From Dactylis glomerata (taxonomy: Eukaryota; Streptophyta; Magnoliopsida; Poales; Poaceae), in contig QXEO01000243.1 in NCBI GenBank assembly GCA_007115705.1, positions 310,001-374,000 on the forward strand: a DNA stretch of 64,000 nucleotides. The letters run 5' to 3'. Made by a program: the position numbers and the translations under genes. Positions 1-9,048 of the stretch are shown one piece after another (within the stretch, counting starts at the first letter, position 1; each line of letters begins with the position of its first letter). Below the pieces are notes generated by a model. That model searched no databases, was not told the DNA's origin, and worked only from the letters and a program-made list of their open reading frames with translations.

Positions 1-2
1 GC

Positions 3-1055
3 CGCCGCGGGGGTCTGTCTCGAGACGATCCCGAGCCGCTGCCGCTTCCCCCACCAGCAAACGATCGTCGGGAAGAGAACCAGGGAGGCTATCAAGAGCC
101 GCGAGACTTCGTCGCTTGCCTCCTGGGTGGGGCTCAGGCTCCTCTGTCAAATCGGCACTTTAAGCAGCTGTCGCGAGAAATCGCGGCGGCACAGCCCAAC
201 TCCGGCAATCGCCTGATGAAGTGGTCGACGTGCAAGATTGGCTTCGACGAGGAGGATCATCCGGCTTCCACAAGGGGCGTAGGCACAATCCCCCTCTTGT
301 GCACGCCAACCATCAACAACGTCGCCATCAATCGCACCCTCATCGACGGAGGTGCAGGACTCAACATCATCTTCGTCGAGATCTTCGAAAAGATGCAGGT
401 GCCGTACCACCGGCTCATGCCAACTCGGCCGTTCTTCGGGGTAACCGAGGGATCTACAACGCCAATTGGGCAGGTAAGCCTGCCCGTCACCTTCGGCACC
501 CGGGACAACTACAGGACAGAAAGCCTTGACTTCGACGTTGCCTACATCGCCCTGCCATACAACGCCATCCTCGGCTACCCAGCCTTGGCTAGGTTCATGG
601 CAGCAACGCACCATGGCTTCAACGTCCTCAAGATTCCGGGCGCCAATGGCACGATCACCGTGCGCTGCAATGAGAAGGATGCTCTCCGATCGGTTGAGCA
701 TGTCTACCGTGAGGCCGCCTCCATGCTCCCCGCCGACGAAGATCTACTGGAACACTCCGGCGACCTCACGAGGAAAAAGCAGCTCGTATCCCAAGAGCGG
801 GCTGCTGCAAAGAAGGCCTCTCTCGAGCCCAACCCTCTGGGTTCGACAGGGAAGAAGTTCGCCGCCTCAGCATCGCCTACTCCAAGCGAGGACCTGGTCC
901 ATCCAATGCTGGACATGAGCATTGGGGAAGCTGCGGTACCCTCAGGCAGGAGGCCCCAGTTTACCCAAGAGCGCTCGGCAACCAAGAAGGTCCCGCTGCA
1001 GGCTGGGGGCTGCGAGAACTTCGTCACCATCGGGGCAGGGCTTTCCCCTAAATAG
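3..1055 (+). CDS. Gag C-terminus and retropepsin-like protease of element 1, partial at 5' end
   Basis: The frame is open from the window edge, so gag and protease are fused in one frame and the first visible ATG (216) is internal. The protease core is centred on the Asp-Gly-Gly-Ala-Gly active-site segment near 346-360, with a second conserved hydrophobic stretch (YNAILGYPALARF) at about 556-600, as in aspartic proteases of Gypsy elements. The protease matures the polyprotein in the virus-like particle. The frame stops at TAG (1053-1055), but the same frame continues at once into the reverse transcriptase, so the stop lies inside the polyprotein. The segment between about 690 and 1050 is a low-complexity linker rich in Ala, Ser and Lys. 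Confidence 0.85.
   Translation, partial: RRGGLSRDDPEPLPLPPPANDRREENQGGYQEPRDFVACLLGGAQAPLSNRHFKQLSREIAAAQPNSGNRLMKWSTCKIGFDEEDHPASTRGVGTIPLLCTPTINNVAINRTLIDGGAGLNIIFVEIFEKMQVPYHRLMPTRPFFGVTEGSTTPIGQVSLPVTFGTRDNYRTESLDFDVAYIALPYNAILGYPALARFMAATHHGFNVLKIPGANGTITVRCNEKDALRSVEHVYREAASMLPADEDLLEHSGDLTRKKQLVSQERAAAKKASLEPNPLGSTGKKFAASASPTPSEDLVHPMLDMSIGEAAVPSGRRPQFTQERSATKKVPLQAGGCENFVTIGAGLSPK
1053..1055 (+). other. In-frame amber codon between protease and reverse transcriptase
   Basis: The codons are Ser-Pro-Lys-TAG-Glu-Ser-Ala-Leu-Val. The frame is the same on both sides and the next ATG is 1095. Element 2 has a stop at the identical place (44338-44340) with the same downstream GAAAGCGCGCTCGTC. 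This is either a shared decayed CAG codon or a readthrough site. Confidence 0.8.
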
Positions 1056-4000
1056 GAAAGCGCGCTCGTCACCTTCCTGCGGGCAAATTCTGACATGTTC
1101 GCTTGGACTCCGTCGGATATGCCCGGTGTTCCCAGGGAGGTGATCGAGCACCACTTAGCCGTGTGCCCTCAAGCACACCCCGTGAAGCAGAAGACTAGAA
1201 AGCAAGCGCAAGAGAAGCAAGACTTCATCGTCAAGGAGATAGAGAAGCTGAAGAAGGCCAAGTTGATACGCGAGGTAGCCCACCCCACCTGGATTGCTAA
1301 TCCGGTGGTCGTCCCAAAGGCTAACGGCAGTGGGCGCCTCTGCGTGGACTTCACAAGTCTCAACAAGGCCTGCCCCAAGGACCCTTACCCTCTCCCGAGG
1401 ATAGATCAAATCGTCGACTCCACCGCCGGCTGCGACCTCCTTTGCTTCTTGGATGCTTTCTCCGGCTATCATCAGATCAAGATGGCAAAGGAGGACGAGG
1501 AGAAGACCGCCTTCATCACGCCCTGTGGGGTGTACTGCTACGTCTGCATGCCCTTCGGCTTGAAGAACGCAGGAGCCACCTTCCAAAGGCTCATGCGTAA
1601 GGCCCTGGGGGACCAGATGGGAAGGAACGCGGAAGCCTACGTCGACGACATCGTCGTCAAGACCCGCGAGGGTCGCACCTTCATCGAGGATCTGGAGGAA
1701 ACATTCGTCAACCTGAGGAAGGTAAACATCAAGCTCAACCCCGCCAAGTGCGCCTTTGGCGTACCGTCGGGAAAGCTGTTGGGGTTCCTCGTGTCCAATC
1801 GCGGGATAGAGGCGAACCCCGACAAGGTCAAGGCCATCGAAGAGATGCGTCCTCCGCGCAATCTTAAGGAAATGCAACGCCTCGCGGGGTGCATGGCAGC
1901 CCTGGGGCGCTTCATCGCGAGGAGTGGGGAAAAAGCTTTGCCCTTCTTCAAGCTCATGAAGCGCACCGGCAAGTTCGAGTGGACTCCGGAAGCCGACAAG
2001 GCCTTCGCCGAGTTAAAAAGGTACCTCACGAGCCCACCGATCATGGTTGCCCCAACGACTCGCGAGCCCTTGCTACTCTACATCGCGGCAACTCCAAGGA
2101 CTGCAAGCGCCATTCTCGTCGCGGAGCGGGACGTCAAGGTAATCGCCAAGGAGGTCACTCCTCCAGGCTCGGGGGCTCCTCACGAGGGAGAGGCCGCTTC
2201 ACCTCCCGCCCCTCGGGAGGAGCCGCCCGAGGGATCTTCGCCGACCGAGCCGCTCTCTCAGAGCAATGCTCAAAAGCCTTCCGAGGGGGTCGTCAAGGTG
2301 CAAAAGCCTGTGTACTTCGTCAGCACGGTACTGCGCGACGCGCGGGAACGCTACACAATGCAGCAAAAGCTGCTCTACACCTTGCTCATCGCCTCGCGGA
2401 AGCTACGCCACTACTTCCAGGGTCACCCAATTAAGGTGGTAACCGATCGGCCCCTGGAAACCGTCCTGCGCAATCCCAATGTCACCGGGCGGGTGGCCGA
2501 GTGGGCTGTGGAGCTTCAGCCTTTCGAGATCTCCTTCGAAACTACAAAGGTAATCAAGAGCAAGGCTTTGGCCGAGTTCACTGCAGAATGGACTGATCCA
2601 TTTGTAGACGAGCCTCCAGAGGTGGAGTCGACTCTCCCTGGAGAGGAGGCCCCGAGCCTCTGGGTCATGCACTTCGACGGCGCCTTCCACCTTCCGGGCG
2701 CGGGAGCAGGCGCCGTCTTAACCTCTCCCTCTGGAGACAAGCTTTTCTACGCTGTGCAGCTCTGCTTTTGGCCGGAACACAAGGTCTCCAACAACATCGC
2801 GGAGTACGAAGGACTACTTGCAGGCTTAAGGGCTGCGAATGCCTTGGGCATCAAACGCCTCATCGTCAAAGGAGATTCACAGCTGGTTGTGAACTTCTCC
2901 AACAAGAGCTACACTCCAAAGGATGAGCACATGGCGGCTTATCTCGAGGAGCATCGAAAGATGGAAAAGCGCTTCCAAGGCTTGGAGCTGAAGCACATCC
3001 CGAGAGGGGAAAACGTGGAAGCCGACGAGATCGCCAAGCGCGCTTCTCATCGCCTGGCACAGCCTGCCGGCGTCTTCGAGGAGCGTCTCTTCAAACCGTC
3101 CGCTTCTCCGTCGACATCCGAACCACCTCCTCTTTCCGCTTTGCCGCCACCGCCGGAGCAGGGGGCTCCGGATTGCGGGCCTCCTTCGGGTGACCGTGTC
3201 CTCCTGGCATTGGCCCGGCAGGAGGGAGTGGATTGGATCATCGAGCTCAAGGCTTACCTCACCAGCAGCAGGCTTCCTGAGGATGAAGAGGAGGCCGAGA
3301 GGATTGTGCGGCAAGCTTCGGGCTACTGCGTCAAGGATGGTGACTTGTACCGGCGTTGCCCAAATGGCGTCGCTCTGAAGTGCATATCTACTCACCAAGG
3401 CCAAGAGCTTCTAAGGGACATCCATGCCGGCGAATGTGGGCACCACGCTTCAGCCGCGACTCTAGCTGCGAAGGCATATCGAAGCGGCTTCTACTGGCCT
3501 TCGGCGCTCGGAGATGCGTCGGAGATGGTCAAGAGGTGCGAGGCGTGCCAATTCCACGCCAAACAGATACATCAGCCGGCGCAAGAGCTGCGCACCATCC
3601 CACTCACTTGGCCATTTGCAGTTTGGGGACTGGACATCCTCGGTCCATTTCCCAGAGCGCAAGGGGGCTATCGCTACCTCTACGTCGCCATCGACAAGTT
3701 CACCAAGTGGGTGGAGGTGGAACCGGTGTGCACAATCCCGGCCAGGTCCGCCGTCAGGTTCATCCGTGGACTGGTCTGTCGCTTTGGTGTGCCTAACCGC
3801 ATAATCACCGACAACGGCAGCCAGTTCACCAGTGGCTTGTTCCGGGAATACTGCGCATCGACCGGCATCAAAATCTGCTTCGCCTCCGTCGCTTACCCCA
3901 GGAGCAATGGTTAAGCTGAGCGCGCCAACGTTGAAGTGCTCAAAGGGCTCAAGACAAAAAGCTTCAACGCCAAGCTCGAAGCCTGCGGCAAAAAATGGTT

Positions 4001-4472
4001 AGACAACCTCCAATCCATCTTGTGGTCCATCAGGACTACCGTCACCAAGCCTACCGGAGAAACCCCTTTCTTCCTGGTCTACGGGGCGGAGGCTGTTCTT
4101 CCCACCGACGTCAAGTTCGGGTCGCCAAGAGTGCTCGCCTTCGACGAAATTTGCCAAGAGGACCTCATCAAGGACCGCCTCCTTCTGCTCGAAGAAGCTC
4201 GGTGCCAAGCCGCGCTCCGCGCCGCGAGGTACCAGCAAGGACTACGCCGCTACCATAGCCGCCATGTTCGAGCGAGAGCTCTGGAGGTCGGCGACCTGGT
4301 GCTGAGGAGAATACTCTCTCGCGAGGGTCTGCACAAGCTGTCTCCGATGTGGGAAGGACCCTTCAAGGTGACGCACATTGCCAGGCCGGGCTCGACGCGG
4401 CTGGAAACCGCAGAAGGCGTGCCGGTGGGGAACCCGTGGAACATAGCTCATCTGCGAAAGTTCTACCCTTAG
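1056..4472 (+). pseudogene. Element 1 pol: reverse transcriptase, RNase H, archaeal-type RNase H, integrase; one internal stop
   Basis: Counted from ATG 1095. Reverse transcriptase has the YVDD catalytic box at about 1638-1650 (residue about 182). The Gypsy RNase H is around 2300-2580. A second RNase H begins with HFDGAF at about 2671 and includes the SNNIAEYEGL segment (about 2790), the mark of the Tat dual-RNase H arrangement. The integrase has an HHCC zinc module at about 3425-3560, a catalytic core with GLDILGP (about 3628) and TDNG (about 3808), and a C-terminal part to 4472. A TAA at 3912-3914 lies just before the catalytic Glu segment, where the family usually has Gln; it looks like CAA to TAA. 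Without it the frame is continuous, so the element was probably functional recently. Confidence 0.9.
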
Positions 4473-5605
4473 GTTCCTCACGAGGAGAAAAAGACCATTT
4501 TTACGGCACTTGTATCAGCTCAATATGCTCTTAAGCACTGATATTAAGTTAATGCGCAGTACAGCGCCTGTGCTTCGGCATGACATCAAAATGGCATGAA
4601 GTCCATTTATTTTCTGATTGTACTCCTCGCGGAAGGGGGCTAGGCACGGTGTCTATGCTGGGGCCTTCGCCCGGAAAACAGCAAGCCCGAAAAACCCGAA
4701 GGGAGCGAGCTCTGGTCGGGGGCGACGGCCCCATTAACGATCACCTCTGGATGCCCATGGTGCTTAGTTCCTCGCGAAGTACGCCAGAAAATAAAAAATC
4801 TTCGAGGAAAAGTCCAAGGTGTGCCCATGGCACCCGCTAAGGACCTACCCCTCGTGAGCAACCCTCACGAGGGTGCAAAGACGCGTCAATGCACTAGCAT
4901 CCGCAGGAGGATTCCCTCTCTCGAGGAAGGCCTAACGTGGCAGGATTATTGAAGACCAAGGCCGCTCCGATAAATCTTGCGAAGGAGACGCAGATCCGGA
5001 GGTCCGCGCCAGGCCCTTCACCTCATGAGCAATCCTTGTGAGGTGTCGACGGTCTCTGGGCTCTCTTAAGCGTCGACGTTTTCACATCCGTGAGGGTCCA
5101 GCTTCCCTCAACGACGAGGAAGGCCCCGTGAATCGCCACGCGCGGCAATTTGCTCTTAGCTGCTGGCACAGATAGTGCCGTGCTCCTCCACGACGGAGAA
5201 GGTCCCTGTGCCGGTCACAGGGGCATCTTATTTGCCTTCTTTTTTCGTTTGTTTTACCGACTTATTTTTCCATTTTCGGGGATTTGGGGTTTTTTCTTTT
5301 CCAACTCTTTCTTCAACTTCTTGTCTCAGGAATCGTCCATTGTGTCATTGGCGCCGAACCCGTCCCGAGCTCTGAGGTGGAGGGAGGCTTCCTGTCGATA
5401 CCTGCAGCTCGCCAGGGCTCTCGGGCAAGCAAATGGCCGGGACAGTGAAGGACAGCAAGATTAAGCAACTGGATTTCATTAAAGCACCCCCAGAGGTGGA
5501 AGGAGCAAAGCACGGTGGGGCATTCCCCGCCGGCAAGGACTACACAACGAAAAGGGGAGGAGACTAGCTCCCCTCCCCAGAAGACTACCGCCCAGGACCT
5601 CCTCT
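4473..5605. other. Element 1 non-coding 3' region
   Basis: No convincing coding sequence. It holds several copies of short CCTCGTGAGG/CCTCACGAGG-like palindromes (near 4473, 4865 and 5025), T-rich tracts at 5225-5320, and a TTGGCGCCGAACCC motif at about 5346-5360 that resembles a primer-binding site but is in the wrong place. It would form the 3' flank of the antisense gene at 5606-6370. Confidence 0.6.
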
Positions 5606-6370
5606 TCACTGTGCCGGGAGCTGGGGGTAGGTGCGGCGGACGCCGTCGGCGGTGAAGATCCGCACCATCGCCTCCAGGGTCCCCAGCTTGAAGCGGAAGA
5701 CGAGGCGGTCGCCGATGCGGAGGCGGCAGCCGAGGGCGAAGGGCCTCCAGCGGCCGGAGAGGACGACGTTGCCGGTCGGCCCGAAGAGGATGTCCACAGG
5801 CCAGAAGAGATCTGGCCTGCTCTGCTCCCCCAGGGCGATCTCCCCGGCGGCTGGGCCGTGGGCGTGAAGCACCCTCCGGATGGCGTCGGGCAACCGGAGG
5901 GAGTTGAACCCCGGGGCGTCGACGACGACGAGGAGCTCAAGGAAGCGGGACCCCGGGGCGACGAGGGGTCCCAGCATCGCCGCCGCCAGGTGGCGCGGAG
6001 TGGTGATCACTCCGTTCACCGGCGGGGCCGGAAGATCTGCGACCGGGGGAGGGGGGCCCAGGGCGGCCTCCACCTCCCGGAGGGCCCGATCGATGCTTCC
6101 CGAGGCGCGGGGAGCAGGCGCCGCCGCCAGCGGCGACGGCGAGTTCAGGGCGCCTCCACGCGCAGGACCCCTGAGGGTCAGGGCGCCGGAGGTCCCCGCG
6201 GCGGCACGGCTCGCCTCGCCCTGCCGCGGCGCGCTAATGCGGAGGGGGCCGCCGGCGCCGGGCGTCCACTGGGCTAGGACCTTCGCCTTTTTCCCGCTGC
6301 CCAGGGGGCGCCCACGACGCTTCGTTCCGGAGCTTGGACCGGCAGCGGCGGCGGAGTTGGAAGGGTCCAT
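5606..6370 (-). CDS. Antisense ORF in element 1: AT-hook plus B3-like DNA-binding protein
   Basis: A 254-residue single-exon ORF on the strand opposite to the retrotransposon, between integrase and 3' LTR. Residues about 16-29 form an AT-hook (KRRGRPLGSGKK), the minor-groove-binding motif of AHL-type proteins. A Pro/Ala-rich linker follows. Residues about 185-250 resemble a plant B3 domain: FWPVDILF, a Trp-Arg-Pro-Phe turn, then LRIGDRLVFRF and a final VRIF strand, matching the usual W-V, G-W-x-F, GD-x-LVF pattern. This predicts a nuclear DNA-binding protein; the combination within a retrotransposon is unusual. The ATG at 6370 has G at +4, and a TATA-like box lies 71-80 bp upstream. Very high GC content resembles a grass gene. 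The B3 assignment is by pattern only and needs a profile search. Confidence 0.65.
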   Translation of the reverse strand: MDPSNSAAAAGPSSGTKRRGRPLGSGKKAKVLAQWTPGAGGPLRISAPRQGEASRAAAGTSGALTLRGPARGGALNSPSPLAAAPAPRASGSIDRALREVEAALGPPPPVADLPAPPVNGVITTPRHLAAAMLGPLVAPGSRFLELLVVVDAPGFNSLRLPDAIRRVLHAHGPAAGEIALGEQSRPDLFWPVDILFGPTGNVVLSGRWRPFALGCRLRIGDRLVFRFKLGTLEAMVRIFTADGVRRTYPQLPAQ

Positions 6371-6440
6371 GCTCTCAGGAAAGAAGAAGCAGAAGTGGCA
6401 CTGGTGGAAGGAGGTGAAGTGCCGACGGTCTCGAGGAGGA

Positions 6441-6450
6441 CCTATTTAAG
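6441..6450 (-). promoter_or_regulatory. TATA-like box for the antisense B3-like ORF
   Basis: On the minus strand the sequence reads CCTTAAATAGG in an otherwise GC-rich region, 71-80 bp upstream of the ATG at 6370. This spacing leaves a start site about 30 bp downstream and a leader of about 45 nt. Inferred from position and composition only. Confidence 0.45.
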
Positions 6451-6728
6451 GGGATCATCCAGCGTCGATGCGTCAAATCCAGCGCGGGAACCGAAGCGTT
6501 GGCGCAGCGCTCTGCAGTCAAGCGACGCATCATTATGCTGGAGGACGTCTCGGAGACTGTAGCGTCGCCGCCGTTTCGTCTCACCAGCTGCGGCCACGAC
6601 ACGTGCCCGCAGCCTCTGCATCTTCACATGGTCCTCTGACCGCGCGGTTGACGCGTGCCGTTGGAGGGCCCAGCAGCTTCGGGGGCCCCCGACCCTTCGC
6701 TTCCTCAAGAGGGCGCGTTGTGGGCCGG

Positions 6729-6743
6729 GCTCCCGGGGGCTAC
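6729..6743 (+). other. Polypurine tract of element 1
   Basis: The sequence GCTCCCGGGGGCTAC lies directly before the LTR start TGTCGG, where the plus-strand primer is expected. The same CGGGGGCTAC core precedes the 3' LTR of element 2. Confidence 0.75.
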
Positions 6744-7537
6744 TGTCGGTGTAATGGATACCGGGGTATCCCGGTCCACCTGCTCCTGGGCCCCGTCATC
6801 GGCCCATCTTCAGCCCAGGAGATAATCAGCAATCTTCGCTTCGGAGAAGACCCTCACGAGGAGGCGCCTCGTGAGGAGAACGACGACGGAAACCGCTAAG
6901 GACCAGAAGACCTCCTCACGAGCCCTGCTGGTGAGGAGAGAAGGGACGCCCACGTCAGCTCAGCACGGTTTCGTGCGGAGCAAGAAGATAACGGGCAGAA
7001 GGCCGCGTACCTCCCACGCTACCCCCGACAGGGAGGAGACCAACTTTCGCTGTGCCTGCCTAAAGCGGCACAGTGGCAGTTGGCCACCCCCCCCAAATAT
7101 AGCGTGGACGGTGCAGGGCGCCAGGGGAGGACGTCAGCTTCCTCCACCCACTCCTGTGGACCGGCGCCCCGACCCTGCAAAGACCAAGTCTACAGAAGAG
7201 CCTAGTCTACAGCTGTCCTCCCACCTTGGCCGTGTGTGGCAACCCCTTCCCCAAGAAGATAAGGGGAAGGAGGCCCTTGGCGCTATAAAGGGAGAGGAGG
7301 CCACCCCTTAGAGGAGGGGGGTCTGATCTAATCTTCATCTTCTACAAGCTGCTAGTTGGGCACGCAGGTTCTTCAACCTCTGGCCAGCTAGAGCTTTGTA
7401 ACCAAGGCCTTGTACTCCTCGCGAGGTGTCGCGTCGTAATACAAGAAGGCAGGAAGTAGGGGTTTTACCTCACCACGAGGGCCCTGAACCTGGGTAAAGC
7501 TCGGTCTCCCTCTCTGCAGTGCGTTGCGCGTCCGACA
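6744..7537 (+). repeat. 3' LTR of element 1
   Basis: 794 bp with perfect terminal inverted ends TGTCGG...CCGACA, preceded by a polypurine tract and followed by candidate TSD ATCGA. A TATA box (CTATAAAG) is at 7283-7290. No 5' LTR is available in the window for dating. Several CCTCACGAGG-type palindromes lie in its upstream half. Confidence 0.85.
7283..7290 (+). promoter_or_regulatory. TATA box in 3' LTR of element 1
   Basis: CTATAAAG about 540 bp into the LTR, followed by a GC-rich leader. This is the expected place for the LTR promoter. Confidence 0.6.
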
Positions 7538-8051
7538 ATCGAGGCTTCCGTCACCGTGTTTCGTTGCGATCCAAGATCTCACACGTTCAGCCCCCTGCGT
7601 TCGAATCTTCGGGTCCGTCGCGTGGTACCCCGTGTTCTTGCGACACGAAATCCATCGACAAGTAGCCCCCGAGTGTCTAGTCGATTCGTAGAATCCAGTA
7701 GAGACTCAAATCTTGCCTTGAAGTCGTAGTCTTGCATGTCGCATGTGAGGGCACCAAATGAAGTTCTTGCATGCCGCGGTCGATGGTGTTGCACGGTGGC
7801 TGAATCATTGTGATGATGTTGTTGAATGCTTGCTGGTTCGTGAATCGTTAGGGGCAATGTCGTTGTTGAACCCCTGAGCGTTTGATAATTGTAGGCGACG
7901 AGGTCGGTGTTGCCGATGTGTGGCTGACAAGAGTCGAATACCACGGATCAGAGTCGACGCAGCATGAGGTCGTTGGCGTCGAGCCAGAGTATGTTGAGCC
8001 AGAGTCGTCGTAGCAGATGGAGCACCGTCGATGATTTAGAAGGCTGCTAAA
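7538..8051 (-). other. Element 3 interior or 3' LTR fragment, unresolved
   Basis: No gene seen. On the minus strand a CTCGGGGGCTAC motif (7661-7672) is followed at about 7655 by TGTCGATGG, which looks like a polypurine tract/LTR start. That end does not match the LTR at 53390, so either this is another element's LTR or the similarity is accidental. Confidence 0.35.
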
Positions 8052-8372
8052 TTTAACAGCGTAGGGCGCAGCCCTCGAGCGTGTTTCCAACGCCGGGGCG
8101 AATGAATACCAATGTGAGGCGCAGCCCCCGAGCGTGTTGCCAACGCCGAGGCAAATGAATACCAATGCGAAGCGAAGCCCCCGAGCGTATTGCCAACGTC
8201 GGGGCGAATGAATACCAATACGAGGCGCAGCCCCCGAGCGTTTTGCCAACGCCGGGGCGAATGAATACCAATGTGAGGCGCAGCCCCCGAGCGTGTTGCC
8301 AACGCCGGGGCGAATGAATACCAATGCGAAGCGCAGCCCCCGAGCGTGTTGCCAACGCCGGGAAGAATATAT
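8052..8372. repeat. 53-bp tandem repeat array with PPT-like core
   Basis: About six copies. The GCCCCCGAGCGT core recurs at about 8071, 8124, 8177, 8230, 8283 and 8336, an exact 53-bp period. On the strand of element 3 each unit reads ACGCTCGGGGGC, like a Tat polypurine tract. Long open frames on the minus strand here are a by-product of the repeat. Confidence 0.9.
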
Positions 8373-8439
8373 GAGTGGAAGTAGCGAGACCCCGAAGCGT
8401 GTCGGGTGAAGGCGTGGTAACCGACGCGTCCGTCAGGAT

Positions 8440-8790
8440 ACTTAGAGCGGCTGTAGGTATGGAAATTATCTCAGCAGAGCGCGTATAGCTGCATTGCCGG
8501 GCCAACCGTGTTGCTAACTGTGGACTTAAAGCGTCCGTAGGTATGGAATTATCTCAGCAGAGCGCGTATAGCTGCGTTGCCGGGCCAGCAGTGTTGCTAA
8601 CTGTGGACTTGATGCATCCATAGATACGGAATTATCTCAGCAGAGCGCGTATAGCTACGTTGCCGAGCCAGCAGTGTTGCTAACTGTGGACTTGATGCGT
8701 CCGTAGATATGGAATTATCTCAGCAGAGCGCGTATAGCTACGTTGCCGGGCCAGCAGTGTTGTCAACTGTGGACTTATCTTCGACATGGT
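8440..8790. repeat. 83-bp tandem repeat array
   Basis: About four copies marked by GGAATTATCTCAGCAGAGCG at about 8462, 8545, 8628 and 8711 (period 83-84). Each unit also holds TGTTGCTAACTGTGGACTT. Non-coding; part of the element 3 interior. Confidence 0.9.
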
Positions 8791-9048
8791 GTCTGGATGG
8801 AGTGTCGATGACTTTGATCCCTGTAGTCGAGGAGGTAGATACCTTGCACTCGACGGTCATTAGGCAAATAGACATATGTATAATGTGAAGGCAAATAGAC
8901 ACATGTATAATGTAAAAGCAAATCCCCCGAGTATCGGTTGCTGAAAGTGTCGAAAGCATACAGAAAGTAATGAAAGTAGTCGACTCATAGTGAGGAAGAC
9001 TTAGCTTTTTGTGGGGTAGCTCTCGTCGTTATCTTTCCAATGGTGGTG

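Larger units (their letters stand above)
1..7537 (+). mobile_element. Element 1: Tat-lineage Ty3/Gypsy retrotransposon, 5' part outside window
   Basis: The order protease, reverse transcriptase, RNase H, second (archaeal-type) RNase H, integrase, long 3' region, LTR is that of the Tat lineage of Ty3/Gypsy, known for a dual RNase H. The 3' LTR is 6744-7537, so the element ends at 7537; its 5' LTR, primer site and most of gag lie left of the window. The right flank is ATCGA (7538-7542), the expected TSD, which cannot be checked on the left. It is inserted into the interior of element 3. The 2.3 kb between integrase and LTR holds an opposite-strand gene (5606-6370). Lineage confidence is high; no family name is assigned. 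Confidence 0.9.

Noticed and set aside
147..1154. Several opposite-strand and alternative-frame ORFs over the element 1 protease and the start of pol (for example 147-701 minus, 704-1096 minus, 1155-1877 minus)
   Set aside because: They overlap a clear protease/reverse transcriptase frame in GC-rich sequence and show no domain of their own.
7538..7655. 3' LTR of element 3 starting TGTCGATGG
   Set aside because: Its start does not match the known LTR end TGACGAGGG at 53390, so it cannot be the paired LTR; left as unresolved.
8052..8372. Possible CRISPR-like regular array
   Set aside because: The unit is a direct tandem repeat without unique spacers, and the genome is a plant.
7848..8505. Three overlapping minus-strand ORFs of 88-158 codons
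   Set aside because: They are products of the 53-bp tandem array, where several frames stay open; the peptide is only the repeat unit.
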